Shown: positions 41,069 to 51,526 of the stretch, piece by piece
How positions within the stretch are numbered: position 1 is the stretch's first letter
Layout of the letters: every line of letters begins with the position of its first letter
DNA from: Chloracidobacterium sp. N
Lineage (GTDB): Bacteria; Acidobacteriota; Blastocatellia; Chloracidobacteriales; Chloracidobacteriaceae
Length of the DNA stretch: 64,000 bases
NCBI RefSeq assembly: GCF_018304765.1
Contig: NZ_CP072643.1
Span: 62,001 to 126,000 of the forward strand
Direction: 5' to 3'
The notes under the pieces: generated by a model
What the model saw: only the letters and a program-made list of their open reading frames with translations
What the model was told of the DNA's origin: nothing
Databases searched by the model: none
Translations under genes and position numbers: made by a program

Positions 41069-44000
41069 TTAGAACTGATACCGCACGCCAACCTGGAACT
41101 GGAACACCGAGTTCCCCAGCGTGTTGTTGAGCAGAAGCTGCCCAAGCCGCGGGCTGTTCAGGTTGCGCTCCCGGAGGGACAGGAAGTTCGGGTTGAGCGG
41201 CACATTCGCCTGCGGAATACCACAGTTGCGTTGCGCAGCGATCAGGGCATTGCCCGTCAATCCGGCAAAGTTGCACAGACTCGTCACCGCGGCGCCGCTG
41301 TATTGCAGTCCCATGAGGTTGAACAGGTTGAAGAACTCACCCGAAATCGTGACATCCTGGGATTCGGTGATCTTGAAACGCTTCTGCAGGCGCAGGTCAA
41401 CGTTGTAGACCGGGCGGTTGCGGAACGCATTGCGCGGGAACGGCTGGCCGGGCGCGCGGTACGGCCGGTCGAGCTGTCCGCCCGACCCGGCACCGAGCGT
41501 TCCGTCACGGTTGACGTCGGCTGAGCCGCCGCCAATGTTGCCTACGATGCCATCAACGGGGAAGGCCGACTGCAACCGCACCACGCTTGACACTTCAAAC
41601 CCATAGGGCAGGAAGATGACCGGGTTGACGACAAACAGGTGCCGCCGGTCAATGTTGGAGAAGCCACGCTCGGCACGCAGGTCAAACGAGTTGGCCGGGA
41701 ACGACCCGCCAGCTTCACGTTCGTTGTCATCGTCCGAGACATTGTCCGAGAGCGTGTAGAAAGCCGAGAATTGACCCCACCGCCGCTCGAACTTCGCCCG
41801 CAGCACCATGGCGCGGTAGAGCGACCGGGCCGTGGATTCACGCACGGTCAACTGCCCGACACCGAGGTTGGGGCGGGTGGCAAAGGGCGCCACCGTCGGG
41901 TTGAAAATCGGACGCAGCGAGATGTCGCCCGGAATGTTATCCGGGTTGATGCGCGGGGCCGGAAGGTTCAACTGCCGGTTCCGCTGCAGGTACACCGTGT
42001 TGATGAGCGAAAAGTCCACACCGAACGTCAGCCCACGCGCCACTTGGTATTCATACCCGAAGTTGGCCTGGACGGAACGTGGGTTGCGGAAGTCTTCCGA
42101 AATAAAGAGCGGGGCCGCCGCTGCCGAAAGTGAAAACGGCGTGGCACCGGCCGGGAGGAACTGGTTGAGCACATTGGCAATCTGGGTGAGCTGCGCCGGT
42201 GTGACCGTCGGCAGCGCCCCAAGCTGGAAGTTGTTGAGGTTGATGCCAGCCAGCAGGAACTGCCGGAACACGGTGTTCGGTGCCGCGCCCGTACCCATAA
42301 CGGCCCGGTATCCAGCCGTTGCTGGCGAGGCGTCAAACGCCGTCTGGTTGAATCCGGCTGGCAGGGTGAAGGGGATCTGTGCCGACAGGTTACCCGGCGG
42401 AATGCGGAAGTTGTTGGTGGCATCGGCAAACAGCAGCAGGGGCGTCGTGGCGTAGTAAATACCACCATTGGCGCGGAAAACTGACTTCCCGTTGTTGAAC
42501 GGGTCCCACGCAATACCCAACCGTGGGGCGTACTGGTTGGTCACGTCTGGAATCTGGGTGGGATTGCGCCGCAGTCCGGGAACGTCAATCGGATACTGCA
42601 CGCTGCGGACAATGTTGACGAGGTTCGTATTGTTGGCCGCCGGGGTGGGGTTGTATTGCCCTTCCCAGCGCAGCCCGTAGTTGAGCGTGAAGTTGGGGCG
42701 AATCCGCCACGAGTCCTGACCAAAGAAGGCCAACTGATGGACAGTGTATTCGGTGAACCGGTTGCCAATCTGCACCGTGTAGTTGGCGGCGACGTCAAAC
42801 CGTCCACGCTGGGCTGTCGGCGGCGCGCTAGGTGGCACGACCGGCACCTGGACGCCGTTGATAACGGCCAAGGTCGTATTAGCCCCGATCAGCGAGTAGT
42901 TGCCAAACTGGTTGAAACCAAACAACTGGTTGGCAAACACGCGGCTGTACTCAAAGCCGAATTTCATTGTGTGGTTGCCGGCCAGCACTGTCAGGTTGTT
43001 GACGAACTGCGTCCGCGTGTCGTACTGCGTGGTTGGCAGGAAGGCGACGGCCCCAACATTACCAATGAAGCTGTTGAATGTTGGACGGCTGGAGTTGGAG
43101 CCACGTGGGCGGTCTTCCCGCGCAAACTGGAAGCGGAACTCATTGAACAGGCTCGGTGTGAGCGTGCTGTAGAGCGACACCACGCCAATGTTGTTGCGGT
43201 TGCGCTCCGCACCGTTGTTTGCCAGGGAGCTGTTGGTTGTCGGGAAAATTTGCGGGCCGTTGGAGTTGGCATTCAAGGCGCGGTTATAACTGAAGTTATA
43301 ACGCACCGTCAGAAGGTTCTTGCTGGTGATCTGCCAGTCCAACCGCAGGAGTGGGGCCCAGGCATCGTTGGTTTGTTCAAAATTCCCCTGCTCGCTGACA
43401 TAGAAGTCATACACAGCCCGCTGTGAAGGCGTCAACGTGGCTGGATTGACCAGCGCCAGGTTGGGGAAGGCCGTGCTGCGCGTCTGGCGCAGCCGTTGCT
43501 GCTCATAAGCAAAGAAGAAGAAAAACTTGTTCTTGACGATGGGGCCGCCAACGGAGCCGCCAAACTGCTGCTGCGTCGGCGCGGCATTGATTTTGCCCGT
43601 GATGCCCTGCGCGACAAACTGGGCTTCCTGTGCCCGGAAGAAGTCATTGGTACGGGCGGCTTCCTGCGGGCGGATCAGGTAAAACGCCGTGCCGTGGAAT
43701 TCATTGGTGCCGCTCTTGGTGACGGCATTGACTGTTCCGCCCGTGGAGCGTCCGAACTCGGCTGAATAGCCGGCTGAAACCACCTGGAACTCCCGGATGG
43801 ATTCCTGCGGGATGGTGAAGGCGGAATTCGAGCGTTCGCCGCCGCGGATGCCACCGAAAAACGGCTGGTTGTAGTCCATGCCGTCCACGTTGACGTTGGC
43901 GCCGTAAATCCCGCGCTGTCCCGAAAGGGAAATCTGCTGCCGGCGCGGCTCAACCTGGGCATTGGGCGACAGGGTGACGAAATCCTGGAAGCGCCGCCCG

Positions 44001-44467
44001 TTGATGGGCAGGTTTTGAATGGCCGTCGAGTTCTGGATGGCGTCGGCCTCGCTGCGGGTCGTCTGGATGCTGACCCCGCTGGCCGTCACCTCGATGACTT
44101 CACCGGTAACGGCTTCCACGCCGAGCGTCAGGTTGACGTTGAGCGTCCGCCCGACGATGACCGTGGCGTTTTCGACGGTAGTGGAGGCAAAGTTGGTCGC
44201 TTCTGCGGTCAGCTTGTAGCTCCCGACCGGTAACTGAACCAGCACATACTCACCGTTGGCTTTGGAGGTCGTCGTTTGTTTGAAACCGGTTTGCGGGTTT
44301 TCAGCGGTTATGGTTGCATTGGCGATGGCCGCCCCGGTTTGGTCAATGACGACGCCTGCAATCTGTCCGGTCGTGGCTTGTGCCTGGGCCCAGGCTGGTC
44401 CTGAAAAGCCGAAGCACAATGCCACCGTAAGCAGCCAGAGCCGCTTCAGTCGCAAAACATCTCGCAT
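41069..44467 (-). CDS. Oar-like TonB-dependent outer membrane receptor
   Basis: The protein has 1132 residues from ATG at 44467, with GGGAGAA upstream. A signal peptide (RLKRLWLLTVALCFGFSGPA, cleavage near AWA-QAQ) is followed by a carboxypeptidase-regulatory-like domain (GQIAGVVIDQTGAAIANATI). Then comes a plug domain (NLPINGRRFQDFVTLSPNAQ; GTVNAVTKSGTNEFHGTAFY) and a large beta barrel ending in FQFQVGVRYQF, a proper C-terminal aromatic. This Oar/CarbopepD_reg family is greatly expanded in Acidobacteriota and takes up or binds large substrates. The barrel includes a dockerin-like calcium motif (ADVNRDGTLG). It has its own terminator and no partner gene nearby. Confidence 0.92.
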   Translation of the reverse strand: MRDVLRLKRLWLLTVALCFGFSGPAWAQAQATTGQIAGVVIDQTGAAIANATITAENPQTGFKQTTTSKANGEYVLVQLPVGSYKLTAEATNFASTTVENATVIVGRTLNVNLTLGVEAVTGEVIEVTASGVSIQTTRSEADAIQNSTAIQNLPINGRRFQDFVTLSPNAQVEPRRQQISLSGQRGIYGANVNVDGMDYNQPFFGGIRGGERSNSAFTIPQESIREFQVVSAGYSAEFGRSTGGTVNAVTKSGTNEFHGTAFYLIRPQEAARTNDFFRAQEAQFVAQGITGKINAAPTQQQFGGSVGGPIVKNKFFFFFAYEQQRLRQTRSTAFPNLALVNPATLTPSQRAVYDFYVSEQGNFEQTNDAWAPLLRLDWQITSKNLLTVRYNFSYNRALNANSNGPQIFPTTNSSLANNGAERNRNNIGVVSLYSTLTPSLFNEFRFQFAREDRPRGSNSSRPTFNSFIGNVGAVAFLPTTQYDTRTQFVNNLTVLAGNHTMKFGFEYSRVFANQLFGFNQFGNYSLIGANTTLAVINGVQVPVVPPSAPPTAQRGRFDVAANYTVQIGNRFTEYTVHQLAFFGQDSWRIRPNFTLNYGLRWEGQYNPTPAANNTNLVNIVRSVQYPIDVPGLRRNPTQIPDVTNQYAPRLGIAWDPFNNGKSVFRANGGIYYATTPLLLFADATNNFRIPPGNLSAQIPFTLPAGFNQTAFDASPATAGYRAVMGTGAAPNTVFRQFLLAGINLNNFQLGALPTVTPAQLTQIANVLNQFLPAGATPFSLSAAAAPLFISEDFRNPRSVQANFGYEYQVARGLTFGVDFSLINTVYLQRNRQLNLPAPRINPDNIPGDISLRPIFNPTVAPFATRPNLGVGQLTVRESTARSLYRAMVLRAKFERRWGQFSAFYTLSDNVSDDDNEREAGGSFPANSFDLRAERGFSNIDRRHLFVVNPVIFLPYGFEVSSVVRLQSAFPVDGIVGNIGGGSADVNRDGTLGAGSGGQLDRPYRAPGQPFPRNAFRNRPVYNVDLRLQKRFKITESQDVTISGEFFNLFNLMGLQYSGAAVTSLCNFAGLTGNALIAAQRNCGIPQANVPLNPNFLSLRERNLNSPRLGQLLLNNTLGNSVFQFQVGVRYQF

Positions 44468-44728
44468 GATGATTCTCCCTTTACACACAGAGGACAGGAT
44501 AGAACCCAGACGGAGAACGTCGCTCGCACAAAGTCGCTGGACTGCCCGGCAGACCACCGTTGCTCGAAACGCCTTCCGCCATGAGAACCCTTTATTCAAG
44601 TTCGTTTGGCGTCATGAGGCCACACGTAACGCCATTATTCGCACTTATGTGAACACAGTGTGAACGAATGGGAAAGTGTTTTGCAATCAATTTTCAGCGT
44701 TTCGTCGGTCTTCCTGGACAGGCTTTGG

Positions 44729-45538
44729 TTAGAAGTGAAAGCTGCCGTGAAGCACGGTGACGGCACGGCCGCCGAGATTGACCCGTGTCCCACGGTCTTC
44801 GACGTGGACGATGCCGCCACGCCTGGAAGCCTGGAAGCCGATGAGCCGGGTTTTGCCGAGCTTGGCACTCCAGTAGGGAGCTAGGGAACAGTGCGCTGAA
44901 CCCGTCACCGGGTCTTCTCCCACACCCTTGGCCGGAGCAAAGAAGCGTGAAACAAAGTCGTGGTCAGGGAGTCCATCCTGCGCTGTCGCCCGGCAGGTGA
45001 CAATCGTGCCCCACTTGGGCAGGGTCGCCAGCAGGCGCATGTCTGGCTGGATGGAGCGCAGGATGTCTTCGTTCTCGACTTCGACGAGATAGTTCGACTC
45101 GCTGGCGCCGACGTAGGCCAGCGGCACGCCCAAGGCGGCAAACAACTCCATCGGTGCCACTGTGGGCGTGACAGGAATGGCGGGAAAATCCATCTCGATG
45201 TCGCCATCTGCGTGGCGAACGCAGGTGAGGACACCACTGGCTGTCTGAAAAAGCACCACGTCGTTGGCTGGAACGCGCCCCTGTTCGTAGAGCACGTGGG
45301 CGGCAGCCAGGGTCGCGTGGCCGCAGAGCTGGACTTCAGCTTCCGGGGTGAACCACCGTAGCTGCCACCGTCCGTCGGCGTCGGGCAGAACGAAGGCTGT
45401 TTCCGACAGGTTCATTTCCAGGGCAATGGACTGCATGAGCGTCCGGTCAAGGGCTTCATCGAGCAGACATACCGCCGCCGGATTGCCCCGGAAGGGTTTG
45501 TCCGTGAAAGCGTCCACTACCGTAAGCTGAATGGGCAT
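44729..45538 (-). CDS. PhzF-family isomerase-like protein
   Basis: The protein has 269 residues. PIQLTVVDAFTDKPFRGNPA and AVCLLDEALDRTLMQSIALE include the PhzF signature with the FRGNPA loop and the catalytic glutamate in EMNLSETAFV. RWFTPEAEVQLCGHATLAAA and DPVTGSAHCSLAPYW are the two remaining conserved boxes. Family members are isomerases/epimerases of various small acids; phenazine genes are absent here, so the substrate is unknown. It is the last gene of the long minus-strand respiratory series, 57 bases after ctaB. Confidence 0.9.
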   Translation of the reverse strand: MPIQLTVVDAFTDKPFRGNPAAVCLLDEALDRTLMQSIALEMNLSETAFVLPDADGRWQLRWFTPEAEVQLCGHATLAAAHVLYEQGRVPANDVVLFQTASGVLTCVRHADGDIEMDFPAIPVTPTVAPMELFAALGVPLAYVGASESNYLVEVENEDILRSIQPDMRLLATLPKWGTIVTCRATAQDGLPDHDFVSRFFAPAKGVGEDPVTGSAHCSLAPYWSAKLGKTRLIGFQASRRGGIVHVEDRGTRVNLGGRAVTVLHGSFHF

Positions 45539-45594
45539 GGATGATGACTCCCAGGTTGAGATGGGGGAAGCCTGGCTGCTTGTCGCTCAGCGGA

Positions 45595-46503
45595 CTAGAG
45601 ACGGTTGAGCGTCATCAGCAGGAACAACATGGGAAGATACACCACGGAAGCCCGCAACACCCGTCTGGCGGCCAGATTCGTCCGGGTGCGCGCCAGCACC
45701 AGGCAGGACTGAAGGAAAAGCGCGCCGAGCAACAGCGCCCCAGCCAGATATATCCAGCCCGAAAGCCCCAGCCAGAAGGGCAGAAGACTCAGCCCAACGG
45801 TAACAAGAGCCGTGATGAGCGTCTGGCGGATGGTACGACGGCCATCGGCTTCAATCACCGGCAGCATCCCGATTCCGGCCCGGCGGTAGTCTTCACGGTA
45901 CATCCAGGCAATGGCGTAGAAATGCGGGAACTGCCAGAAAAACATGATGGCAAACAGCACCCACGCTTCGAGCGACAGTGAACCGGCAGCCGCCGCCCAC
46001 CCGACCAGCGGCGGCATGGCACCGGGAAAGGAACCAATCGCCGTCGAAAGCCAGGTGCGCGTTTTGAGCGGGGTGTAAATCCACACGTAGCCGATGGCGG
46101 TGGCCAACCCAAGAACAGCCGTCAGCGGGTTGACCGTCGGGCAGAGGTAGGCTTCAGCGCCAATGGTCAGCACCAGACCAAAGAGCAGCGCCTGAAAGGG
46201 TGTCACCTTTCCACTGGGAATCGGGCGGGTCGCCGTGCGCCGCATCTGCCCGTCAGCCGGGTGTTCCATCCACTGATTGAGCGCCGCAATCCCGCCGGAG
46301 AGCAGGCCGATGCCAAGCATGGCGTGACAGAACCGGGCCCAGTCCACCGGCCCCGGCGTGCCCAGCAGAAAACCAAAGGCGGCAATCAGGACAACCTCAA
46401 AGGTAATCCGGGGTTTGGTCAGGGCCCAGTAAGCGGCCAGCCGGTCACGGAGACCCAGGGCCACAACCGGCGTCGGAGAGGCAAGTGCAAGTGATTTCGG
46501 CAT
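45595..46503 (-). CDS. ctaB: Protohaem IX farnesyltransferase (haem O synthase)
   Basis: The protein has 302 residues from ATG at 46503; a TTG at 46530 is less likely. The UbiA-family site is seen in GGIAALNQWMEHPADGQMRR (the N-x3-D-x2-D type motif), TATRPIPSGKVTPFQALLFG and YTPLKTRTWLSTAIGSFPGA. About nine membrane spans follow. It adds farnesyl to haem b, giving haem O for the oxidase encoded just upstream. Haem A synthase (ctaA) is not in the window. Confidence 0.94.
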   Translation of the reverse strand: MPKSLALASPTPVVALGLRDRLAAYWALTKPRITFEVVLIAAFGFLLGTPGPVDWARFCHAMLGIGLLSGGIAALNQWMEHPADGQMRRTATRPIPSGKVTPFQALLFGLVLTIGAEAYLCPTVNPLTAVLGLATAIGYVWIYTPLKTRTWLSTAIGSFPGAMPPLVGWAAAAGSLSLEAWVLFAIMFFWQFPHFYAIAWMYREDYRRAGIGMLPVIEADGRRTIRQTLITALVTVGLSLLPFWLGLSGWIYLAGALLLGALFLQSCLVLARTRTNLAARRVLRASVVYLPMLFLLMTLNRL

Positions 46504-46547
46504 GACGACCTGTAACAACCGGGAGGGCAAAGCGCCCGGAACACAGC

Positions 46548-46931
46548 CTACTGCTGTTTCAGTATGGGATCAGGTGAGTAGAGCGAAGGAATCTCATGCG
46601 TTTTTTCGCGCGTGAAATAGTCGGCGAAGGTCAGTCCGAACAGCACGATGAGAAAGAAAAACGAACCGATGACGACGGTTCGCGTCAGCCAGGTGCTGTA
46701 CCGGATGTGCATGAAATACAGAATGATGAGCGCCGCCTTGCCGATGGCAATCGCCAGCGCCACCGGCGTATTGAACGCTCCCAGGTCCATGCTGGCTGTC
46801 CAGACCGTAACCACCGTGCCGATGACCAGCGCCACGAGCACGAGAAGATAGGTCGCCGGGGAAATCGTGGGATGGGCATGGCTATGCCCGTTGGCATGGT
46901 GTGTGGCTGGCTGTTGTGTCGCCTGTCCCAT
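46548..46931 (-). CDS. coxD: Cytochrome c oxidase subunit IV (prokaryotic type)
   Basis: The protein has 127 residues from ATG at 46931, 17 bases after coxC; the longer frame to 47135 is a shadow of coxC. A histidine-rich start (QPATHHANGHSHAHP) precedes three membrane spans (TYLLVLVALVIGTVVTVWTA; ALAIAIGKAALIILYFMHIR; VVIGSFFFLIVLFGLTFADY). GKAALIILYFMH is the conserved COX4_pro motif. It stabilises the oxidase; it has no cofactor. Confidence 0.9.
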   Translation of the reverse strand: MGQATQQPATHHANGHSHAHPTISPATYLLVLVALVIGTVVTVWTASMDLGAFNTPVALAIAIGKAALIILYFMHIRYSTWLTRTVVIGSFFFLIVLFGLTFADYFTREKTHEIPSLYSPDPILKQQ

Positions 46932-46947
46932 GGCCGTTGCCTCCGAT

Positions 46948-47625
46948 TCAGTGATGTCCGCCACCGCCCGGCGGCAGGTGTGCCCCAAGCAGGTAGAGCA
47001 GGGGGAAAAGGAAAATCCAGACCAGGTCCACGAAGTGCCAGTACAACCCGAACATCTCAACCGGGTTGTAGTATTCCGGGGAATACTTGCCCTGATAAGC
47101 CGTGATGAAAATCCAGATGAGCAGGCCCAGCCCAACGATCATGTGCAGGGCGTGCAGACCCGTCATAAAGAAGTAGAGAAAGAAGAACATCTGCGCCCCA
47201 TTGGCGAGTTCGGGGGCTCCGGTCCACTGGAAGTTGAGGCCCGGCACGTCGTGGTCGAGGTAGTGGTGCTTGTACTCAAAGTATTTGACCACGAGAAACA
47301 GCGTCCCAAAGAAGCCGGTTGCCGCCAGGAAGCCCAGCAGACCACCCCGGCGGCCTTTTTCCGCCGAGGAAACGGCAAACACCATGGTCACGCTGCTCAC
47401 GATGAGAAAGAGCGTGTTGAGACCGCCCATTTTCCAGTCCATGCGTGAGCTGGCCACCATGAAGGCGTCGGGAAACTTGTACCGATAGACGGCATAGGCC
47501 GTGAACAGGGCGCCGAACAGCAGGATTTCCGTCGCCAGGAACAGCCACATGCCAATGGTGGCCGATTCCTTCTGCTGCTCGATGGTGTAGAAGTGATGGG
47601 CGACAGGGCTGTGTGCGTTAGACAA
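46948..47625 (-). CDS. coxC: Cytochrome c oxidase subunit III
   Basis: The protein has 225 residues. Spans include [40 protein letters not shown] and [20 protein letters not shown], the last containing the family GLHxxHxxxG motif. [20 protein letters not shown] is the C-terminal signature. It is a five- or seven-helix subunit that helps proton uptake and stability. Its start overlaps the coxA stop by 8 bases (47618-47625). Confidence 0.95.
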   Translation of the reverse strand: MSNAHSPVAHHFYTIEQQKESATIGMWLFLATEILLFGALFTAYAVYRYKFPDAFMVASSRMDWKMGGLNTLFLIVSSVTMVFAVSSAEKGRRGGLLGFLAATGFFGTLFLVVKYFEYKHHYLDHDVPGLNFQWTGAPELANGAQMFFFLYFFMTGLHALHMIVGLGLLIWIFITAYQGKYSPEYYNPVEMFGLYWHFVDLVWIFLFPLLYLLGAHLPPGGGGHH

Positions 47626-49324
47626 CTTCGGCCTCCCTTCCAGTTCCAGTTGCGGTTGCCGTGGGGGATGCAGGGGGATTCAGTCCGCCGGTGAGCTTGC
47701 CGGTCTGTTTGCCAGGCTGCGCCGGGCGCGTCGGGTAGTTGTAGGCTTCTTCGGTGACGATGGGCTGCTCGAGGAAGTTTTCCGGCGGCGGCGGCGAAGT
47801 CGTCTCCCATTCCAGTCCCTTGGCGCGCCACGGATTTGACGCCACCTTGCCGTAGCGCAGCGACCAGATGAAGTACACCAGCGGCAACAGGTAGCCCACA
47901 CCCAGAATGGATGATCCGGCGGTGGACATCACATTCAGCACCTGGAACTCCGGCGCATAGACGTGGTAGCGGCGCGGCATCCCCAGGTAGCCGATGATGA
48001 ACTGCGGAAAGAACGACAGGTTGAAGCCCACGAACACGATGAGCGCGCTCAGACGGCCCCACCATTCGGGGTACATCCGCCCGAACATCTTGGGCCACCA
48101 GTAGTGCAGACCGCCGAAGTAGCCCATCACCGCGCCGCCAACCATGATGAGGTGGAAGTGGGCAATGACGAAGTAGGTGTCGTGCAGGTGCCGGTCAAGC
48201 CCCATCGAGGCCAGAAACAGGCCCGTCAAACCGCCAATCGTAAACAGCCCGATGAAGCCCAGGGCATACAGCATCGGGGTATCGTAGGAAACCGAGCCTT
48301 TGTACAGCGTAGCCGTCCAGTTGAAGACCTTGACTGCCGAAGGCACGGCCACCAGATAGCTGAGAATGGAAAACAGCATGCCGGCATAGATGGACATGCT
48401 GGAGACATACATGTGGTGTCCCCACACGATGAAGCTGAAGATGGCGATCATCAGCGAGGAGACGGCCACGAACTTGTAGCCAAACACCCGCTTCCACGTG
48501 AACGCCGAGATCAGTTCACTGACCACACCCAGGCTTGGCAGGATCATGATGTACACCGCCGGGTGCGAGTAGAACCAGAACATGTGCTGGAACAGCACCG
48601 GGTCGCCGCCCAGCGCCGGGTCGAAGATGCCCACTTTGGCGAAGCGTTCGGCGGCAATGAGCACCATGGTGATGCCCAGCACCGGCGTCGCCAGCACCTG
48701 AATGATGCTCGTGGCATACAGTGACCAGATGAAAAGCGGCAGGCGGAACCAGGTCAGCCCCGGCGCGCGCATCTTGTGAATCGTGACGATGAAGTTGAGA
48801 CCGGTCAGGATCGAGGAAAACCCGGTGAAGAACACGCCCAGCGTCGCCGCAATCACATGCGTGTTGGCGAAGGTCGTGCTGTACGGCGTATAGAACGTCC
48901 ACCCCGTATCAATCCCGCCCACGGCCACCACCCACAGGGTAAACAGCGAGCCGATGACGAAGATGTACCAGCTCAGCAGGTTGAGCCTGGGAAAGGCCAC
49001 GTCCTTGGCGCCAATCATCAGCGGGATGAGGAAATTGCCCAGGGTGGCCGGAATCGAGGGCACGAGGAAGAAGAAAATGAGAATCACCCCGTGCAGCGTG
49101 AAGAACTTGTTGTACGTATCCGCTGTGAACATGTCCGCCTGGGGCGTCAGCAGTTCGAGCCGGATGAGCAGCGCGAAGAAGCCGCCAAGGAAGAACATCA
49201 GCGTGATGGAAACCATGTAGAGCAGACCAATCCGCTTGTGGTCGGTCGTGAAGAGCCACGATTTCCACCCGTAGTGGGAGTTCAGATAGTGAATGCGCGG
49301 TAGGGAGACGTTTTCTTCAATCAT
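47618..49324 (-). CDS. coxA: Cytochrome c oxidase subunit I (haem-copper, A2-type motif)
   Basis: The protein has 568 residues with 12 spans. Haem a and a3/CuB ligands are seen in [60 protein letters not shown] and [20 protein letters not shown]. In helix VI the motif is YSHPAV rather than GHPEV, so the D-channel glutamate is replaced and the enzyme belongs to the A2 subgroup, which uses the tyrosine-serine pair. It reduces oxygen to water and pumps protons. The C-terminal 50 residues are proline-rich and soluble. Confidence 0.96.
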   Translation of the reverse strand: MIEENVSLPRIHYLNSHYGWKSWLFTTDHKRIGLLYMVSITLMFFLGGFFALLIRLELLTPQADMFTADTYNKFFTLHGVILIFFFLVPSIPATLGNFLIPLMIGAKDVAFPRLNLLSWYIFVIGSLFTLWVVAVGGIDTGWTFYTPYSTTFANTHVIAATLGVFFTGFSSILTGLNFIVTIHKMRAPGLTWFRLPLFIWSLYATSIIQVLATPVLGITMVLIAAERFAKVGIFDPALGGDPVLFQHMFWFYSHPAVYIMILPSLGVVSELISAFTWKRVFGYKFVAVSSLMIAIFSFIVWGHHMYVSSMSIYAGMLFSILSYLVAVPSAVKVFNWTATLYKGSVSYDTPMLYALGFIGLFTIGGLTGLFLASMGLDRHLHDTYFVIAHFHLIMVGGAVMGYFGGLHYWWPKMFGRMYPEWWGRLSALIVFVGFNLSFFPQFIIGYLGMPRRYHVYAPEFQVLNVMSTAGSSILGVGYLLPLVYFIWSLRYGKVASNPWRAKGLEWETTSPPPPENFLEQPIVTEEAYNYPTRPAQPGKQTGKLTGGLNPPASPTATATGTGREAEVV

Positions 49325-49377
49325 GGTGTCACTCGGTGCGGGCCAGAAAGCTGCCGGCTGGCGGAATCACTTGGGTA

Positions 49378-50550
49378 TCAATTGGGTTTCGGACGGGTCC
49401 CTTCTGACGCCGGGGGCGGCGTAGGGACCGCACCAGCGGGTGCCGTGGTCGCCGGAGGTGATGTGCCCGGCGTCATACTGGGTTTGACGTTGCCGGTGGG
49501 GAGCGTCTGGTCGGGATTCTGACCGGCCGGGCGCGGGGCCGGCGCCGTCGGCGGCGCCACCGGCTCAAACTGCTCGTACTTCTTGCCCAGGTGTTTGATG
49601 TAGGCCACCAACTCGATGATTTGTTCCTCGGTCAGTTGCCCATCGTAGCCGGGCATGATGTTGTCGTAACCGGCAGCAATCTTGACACCGGGTTTGAGGA
49701 TGGACTCGCGGATGTAGTTTTCGTCCGCGACGATGACCTCGCCGGTCGTAAGCTGGACGTTGCGCCCGTACAGTCCGGGCAGGTAGGGCCCACGGGCTTC
49801 GGCATCGCCGGTGTGGCAGCCATTGCAGGCGAGCTTGTTGAACAGCGCCTCGCCGCGCAGTGCCAGCGAGCCGGTCGCCGCCCCGTTGAGCCAAGTTTGG
49901 TATTCATGCGGTTCGAGGGCCACGACCGAGCCAATCATGTTGGCGTGTTCCGTGCCGCAATACTGCGAGCAGAACATGTGGTACGTCCCCGGCTTGGTTG
50001 CCTCAAACCAGACTTCCGTGTACCGCTTGGGAATCACGTCCATGTGAATCCGAAAGGCTGGCACGAACATGCTGTGGATGACATCTTCCGACACCATGAC
50101 CAGTTTGACGGGTTTCCCGACGGGGATGTGCAGCATGTTGATCTCACGCTGTCCGTCCGGGTGCTGAAACTTCCACATCCACTGGCGCCCCGTGCAGGCA
50201 ATTTCCAGCGCGTCTTTCGGAGCTTTGGCATCCGCGAAGTACAGAAAAGCACCCCAGCCGAAAAACGACATGAAAAACAGCGAGGGGATGATGATCCACG
50301 CCCACTCCAGTGCAACGGGGACATGGGCCTCTTCCGCCAACTGGTCGGGCGTCCGCCGGCGATATTTGACGGCAAAGTAGAAAATCAGCAGAACAATGGC
50401 GATCGAGACGCCGCCGCAGACCGCGAGCATGAAGAAGTACAGGGCATCCACGTTGGGCGCATTCGCCGATGCCTGTTCTGGAAACAGCGGCAGCCGCAGC
50501 GCCGCTGCCGTCCAATTGAAGCATGTGGTCAATATGGTCAATGGCATCAT
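49378..50550 (-). CDS. coxB: Cytochrome c oxidase subunit II with fused cytochrome c
   Basis: The protein has 390 residues from ATG at 50550. Two N-terminal spans (LYFFMLAVCGGVSIAIVLLI; WAWIIIPSLFFMSFFGWGAF) precede the CuA domain, whose ligands are in VIHSMFVPAFRIHMDV and MFCSQYCGTEHANM (Cys194, Cys198, His202, Met205). A cytochrome c domain follows with CNGCHTG (about residues 242-246) and the axial methionine region AGYDNIMPGYDGQLTEEQII. The tail of about 55 residues is Pro/Ala/Thr-rich. It takes electrons from a c-type donor, here probably the ActE haem, and passes them to subunit I. Confidence 0.95.
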   Translation of the reverse strand: MMPLTILTTCFNWTAAALRLPLFPEQASANAPNVDALYFFMLAVCGGVSIAIVLLIFYFAVKYRRRTPDQLAEEAHVPVALEWAWIIIPSLFFMSFFGWGAFLYFADAKAPKDALEIACTGRQWMWKFQHPDGQREINMLHIPVGKPVKLVMVSEDVIHSMFVPAFRIHMDVIPKRYTEVWFEATKPGTYHMFCSQYCGTEHANMIGSVVALEPHEYQTWLNGAATGSLALRGEALFNKLACNGCHTGDAEARGPYLPGLYGRNVQLTTGEVIVADENYIRESILKPGVKIAAGYDNIMPGYDGQLTEEQIIELVAYIKHLGKKYEQFEPVAPPTAPAPRPAGQNPDQTLPTGNVKPSMTPGTSPPATTAPAGAVPTPPPASEGTRPKPN

Positions 50551-50560
50551 GACAACATCC

Positions 50561-51451
50561 CTATCCGGCATTGGCCGTGGTTGAACCGGCAGCCAGCGCC
50601 TGCCGTTCCTTGCGTTCCTGCCACAGGAAATAACCAATCAGGCTGCCGAGCAGCAGCACCGTCAGAACTGCGAAAATCTTGACGGCCGTCAGAATCAGGG
50701 GCGTGTAGCGCCCGGTCACGGGGTCGTAGTGGAAGCAGTAGAGCAGAACCTGCTCGACCGGACTGCCGATCTTGCCCTGTGAGGACTGAATGAGCGCGAA
50801 GCGCAAGTCATTGGGGCGGTATTCGACGCCGTAGAAGTAGTGTGAAAGCTGGCCCTGGGGGGTGGCGACCATGATGGCGCTGGCGTGCGCATACTGCTGG
50901 GTGGCTTCATCCCAGGCGTAACGGAAGCCAAGCGCCGCCGCCAGCCGGGAGACCTCTTCTTCCCGTCCGGTCAGGAAGTGCCAGCCGCCTTCCGTGCCGG
51001 GACGGCCGTAACGTTTGAGGTAGCTCTGCTTCTTGCCGGCCGCCAGTTCCGCCGTCTCGCGCGGATCAATGCTCACAATCACCACTTCAAAGTCCTGCCC
51101 CGGCATGTAGTGGACTTCGCGCAGGCCCTTGATGATGCCGTTGATGATCTGGGTGCAGAGCATCGGGCAGGTGAAATAGACCGGCGCCAGAATGACCGGC
51201 TTATCCGTGAAGTAGGTGCGCAGTGGACGCTCCTGGCCGGTTTCATCCCGCAACTGGACATCGAGAGGAAGCTGTGCGCCCAGGTTCTGCGTGACGCCAA
51301 TCTGCTTGAGCAGTTCCGGCGACCCGGAGGGCATGCCGGTTTGGCTTGGCATCTCGACCTGCTGCCCGACGCCATACTGGGCCAGCGCTGGCGGTGTGGC
51401 CAGCACACATCCCAGGCAGATCAGCCAGACCGTTGCAAAAACATTCTTCAT
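50561..51451 (-). CDS. sco: SCO1/SenC copper chaperone for CuA assembly
   Basis: The protein has 296 residues from ATG at 51451. A signal peptide (VFATVWLICLGCVLATPPAL) leads a thioredoxin-like domain. The copper ligands are VYFTCPMLCTQIINGIIKGL (CxxxC) and the histidine of ATQQYAHASAIMV. Unusually for SCO proteins, a C-terminal membrane helix is also present (LILTAVKIFAVLTVLLLGSL), so it is anchored at its C-terminus. It delivers copper to the CuA site of CoxB, whose gene follows 10 bases later. Confidence 0.93.
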   Translation of the reverse strand: MKNVFATVWLICLGCVLATPPALAQYGVGQQVEMPSQTGMPSGSPELLKQIGVTQNLGAQLPLDVQLRDETGQERPLRTYFTDKPVILAPVYFTCPMLCTQIINGIIKGLREVHYMPGQDFEVVIVSIDPRETAELAAGKKQSYLKRYGRPGTEGGWHFLTGREEEVSRLAAALGFRYAWDEATQQYAHASAIMVATPQGQLSHYFYGVEYRPNDLRFALIQSSQGKIGSPVEQVLLYCFHYDPVTGRYTPLILTAVKIFAVLTVLLLGSLIGYFLWQERKERQALAAGSTTANAG

Positions 51452-51526
51452 ACGAGACCACTCAATCCTTTGAAAAACCAGCCACACCGGTGCCAGCCAG
51501 CTCCCGGTCACTCCGGTCAGGCAGCG

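Noticed and set aside
44640-44690. GTGAACACA/GTGTGAAC repeats as promoter or operator of the TonB receptor gene
   Set aside because: The spacing to an AATAAT box is 19 bases and no second element supports it; too weak to annotate.
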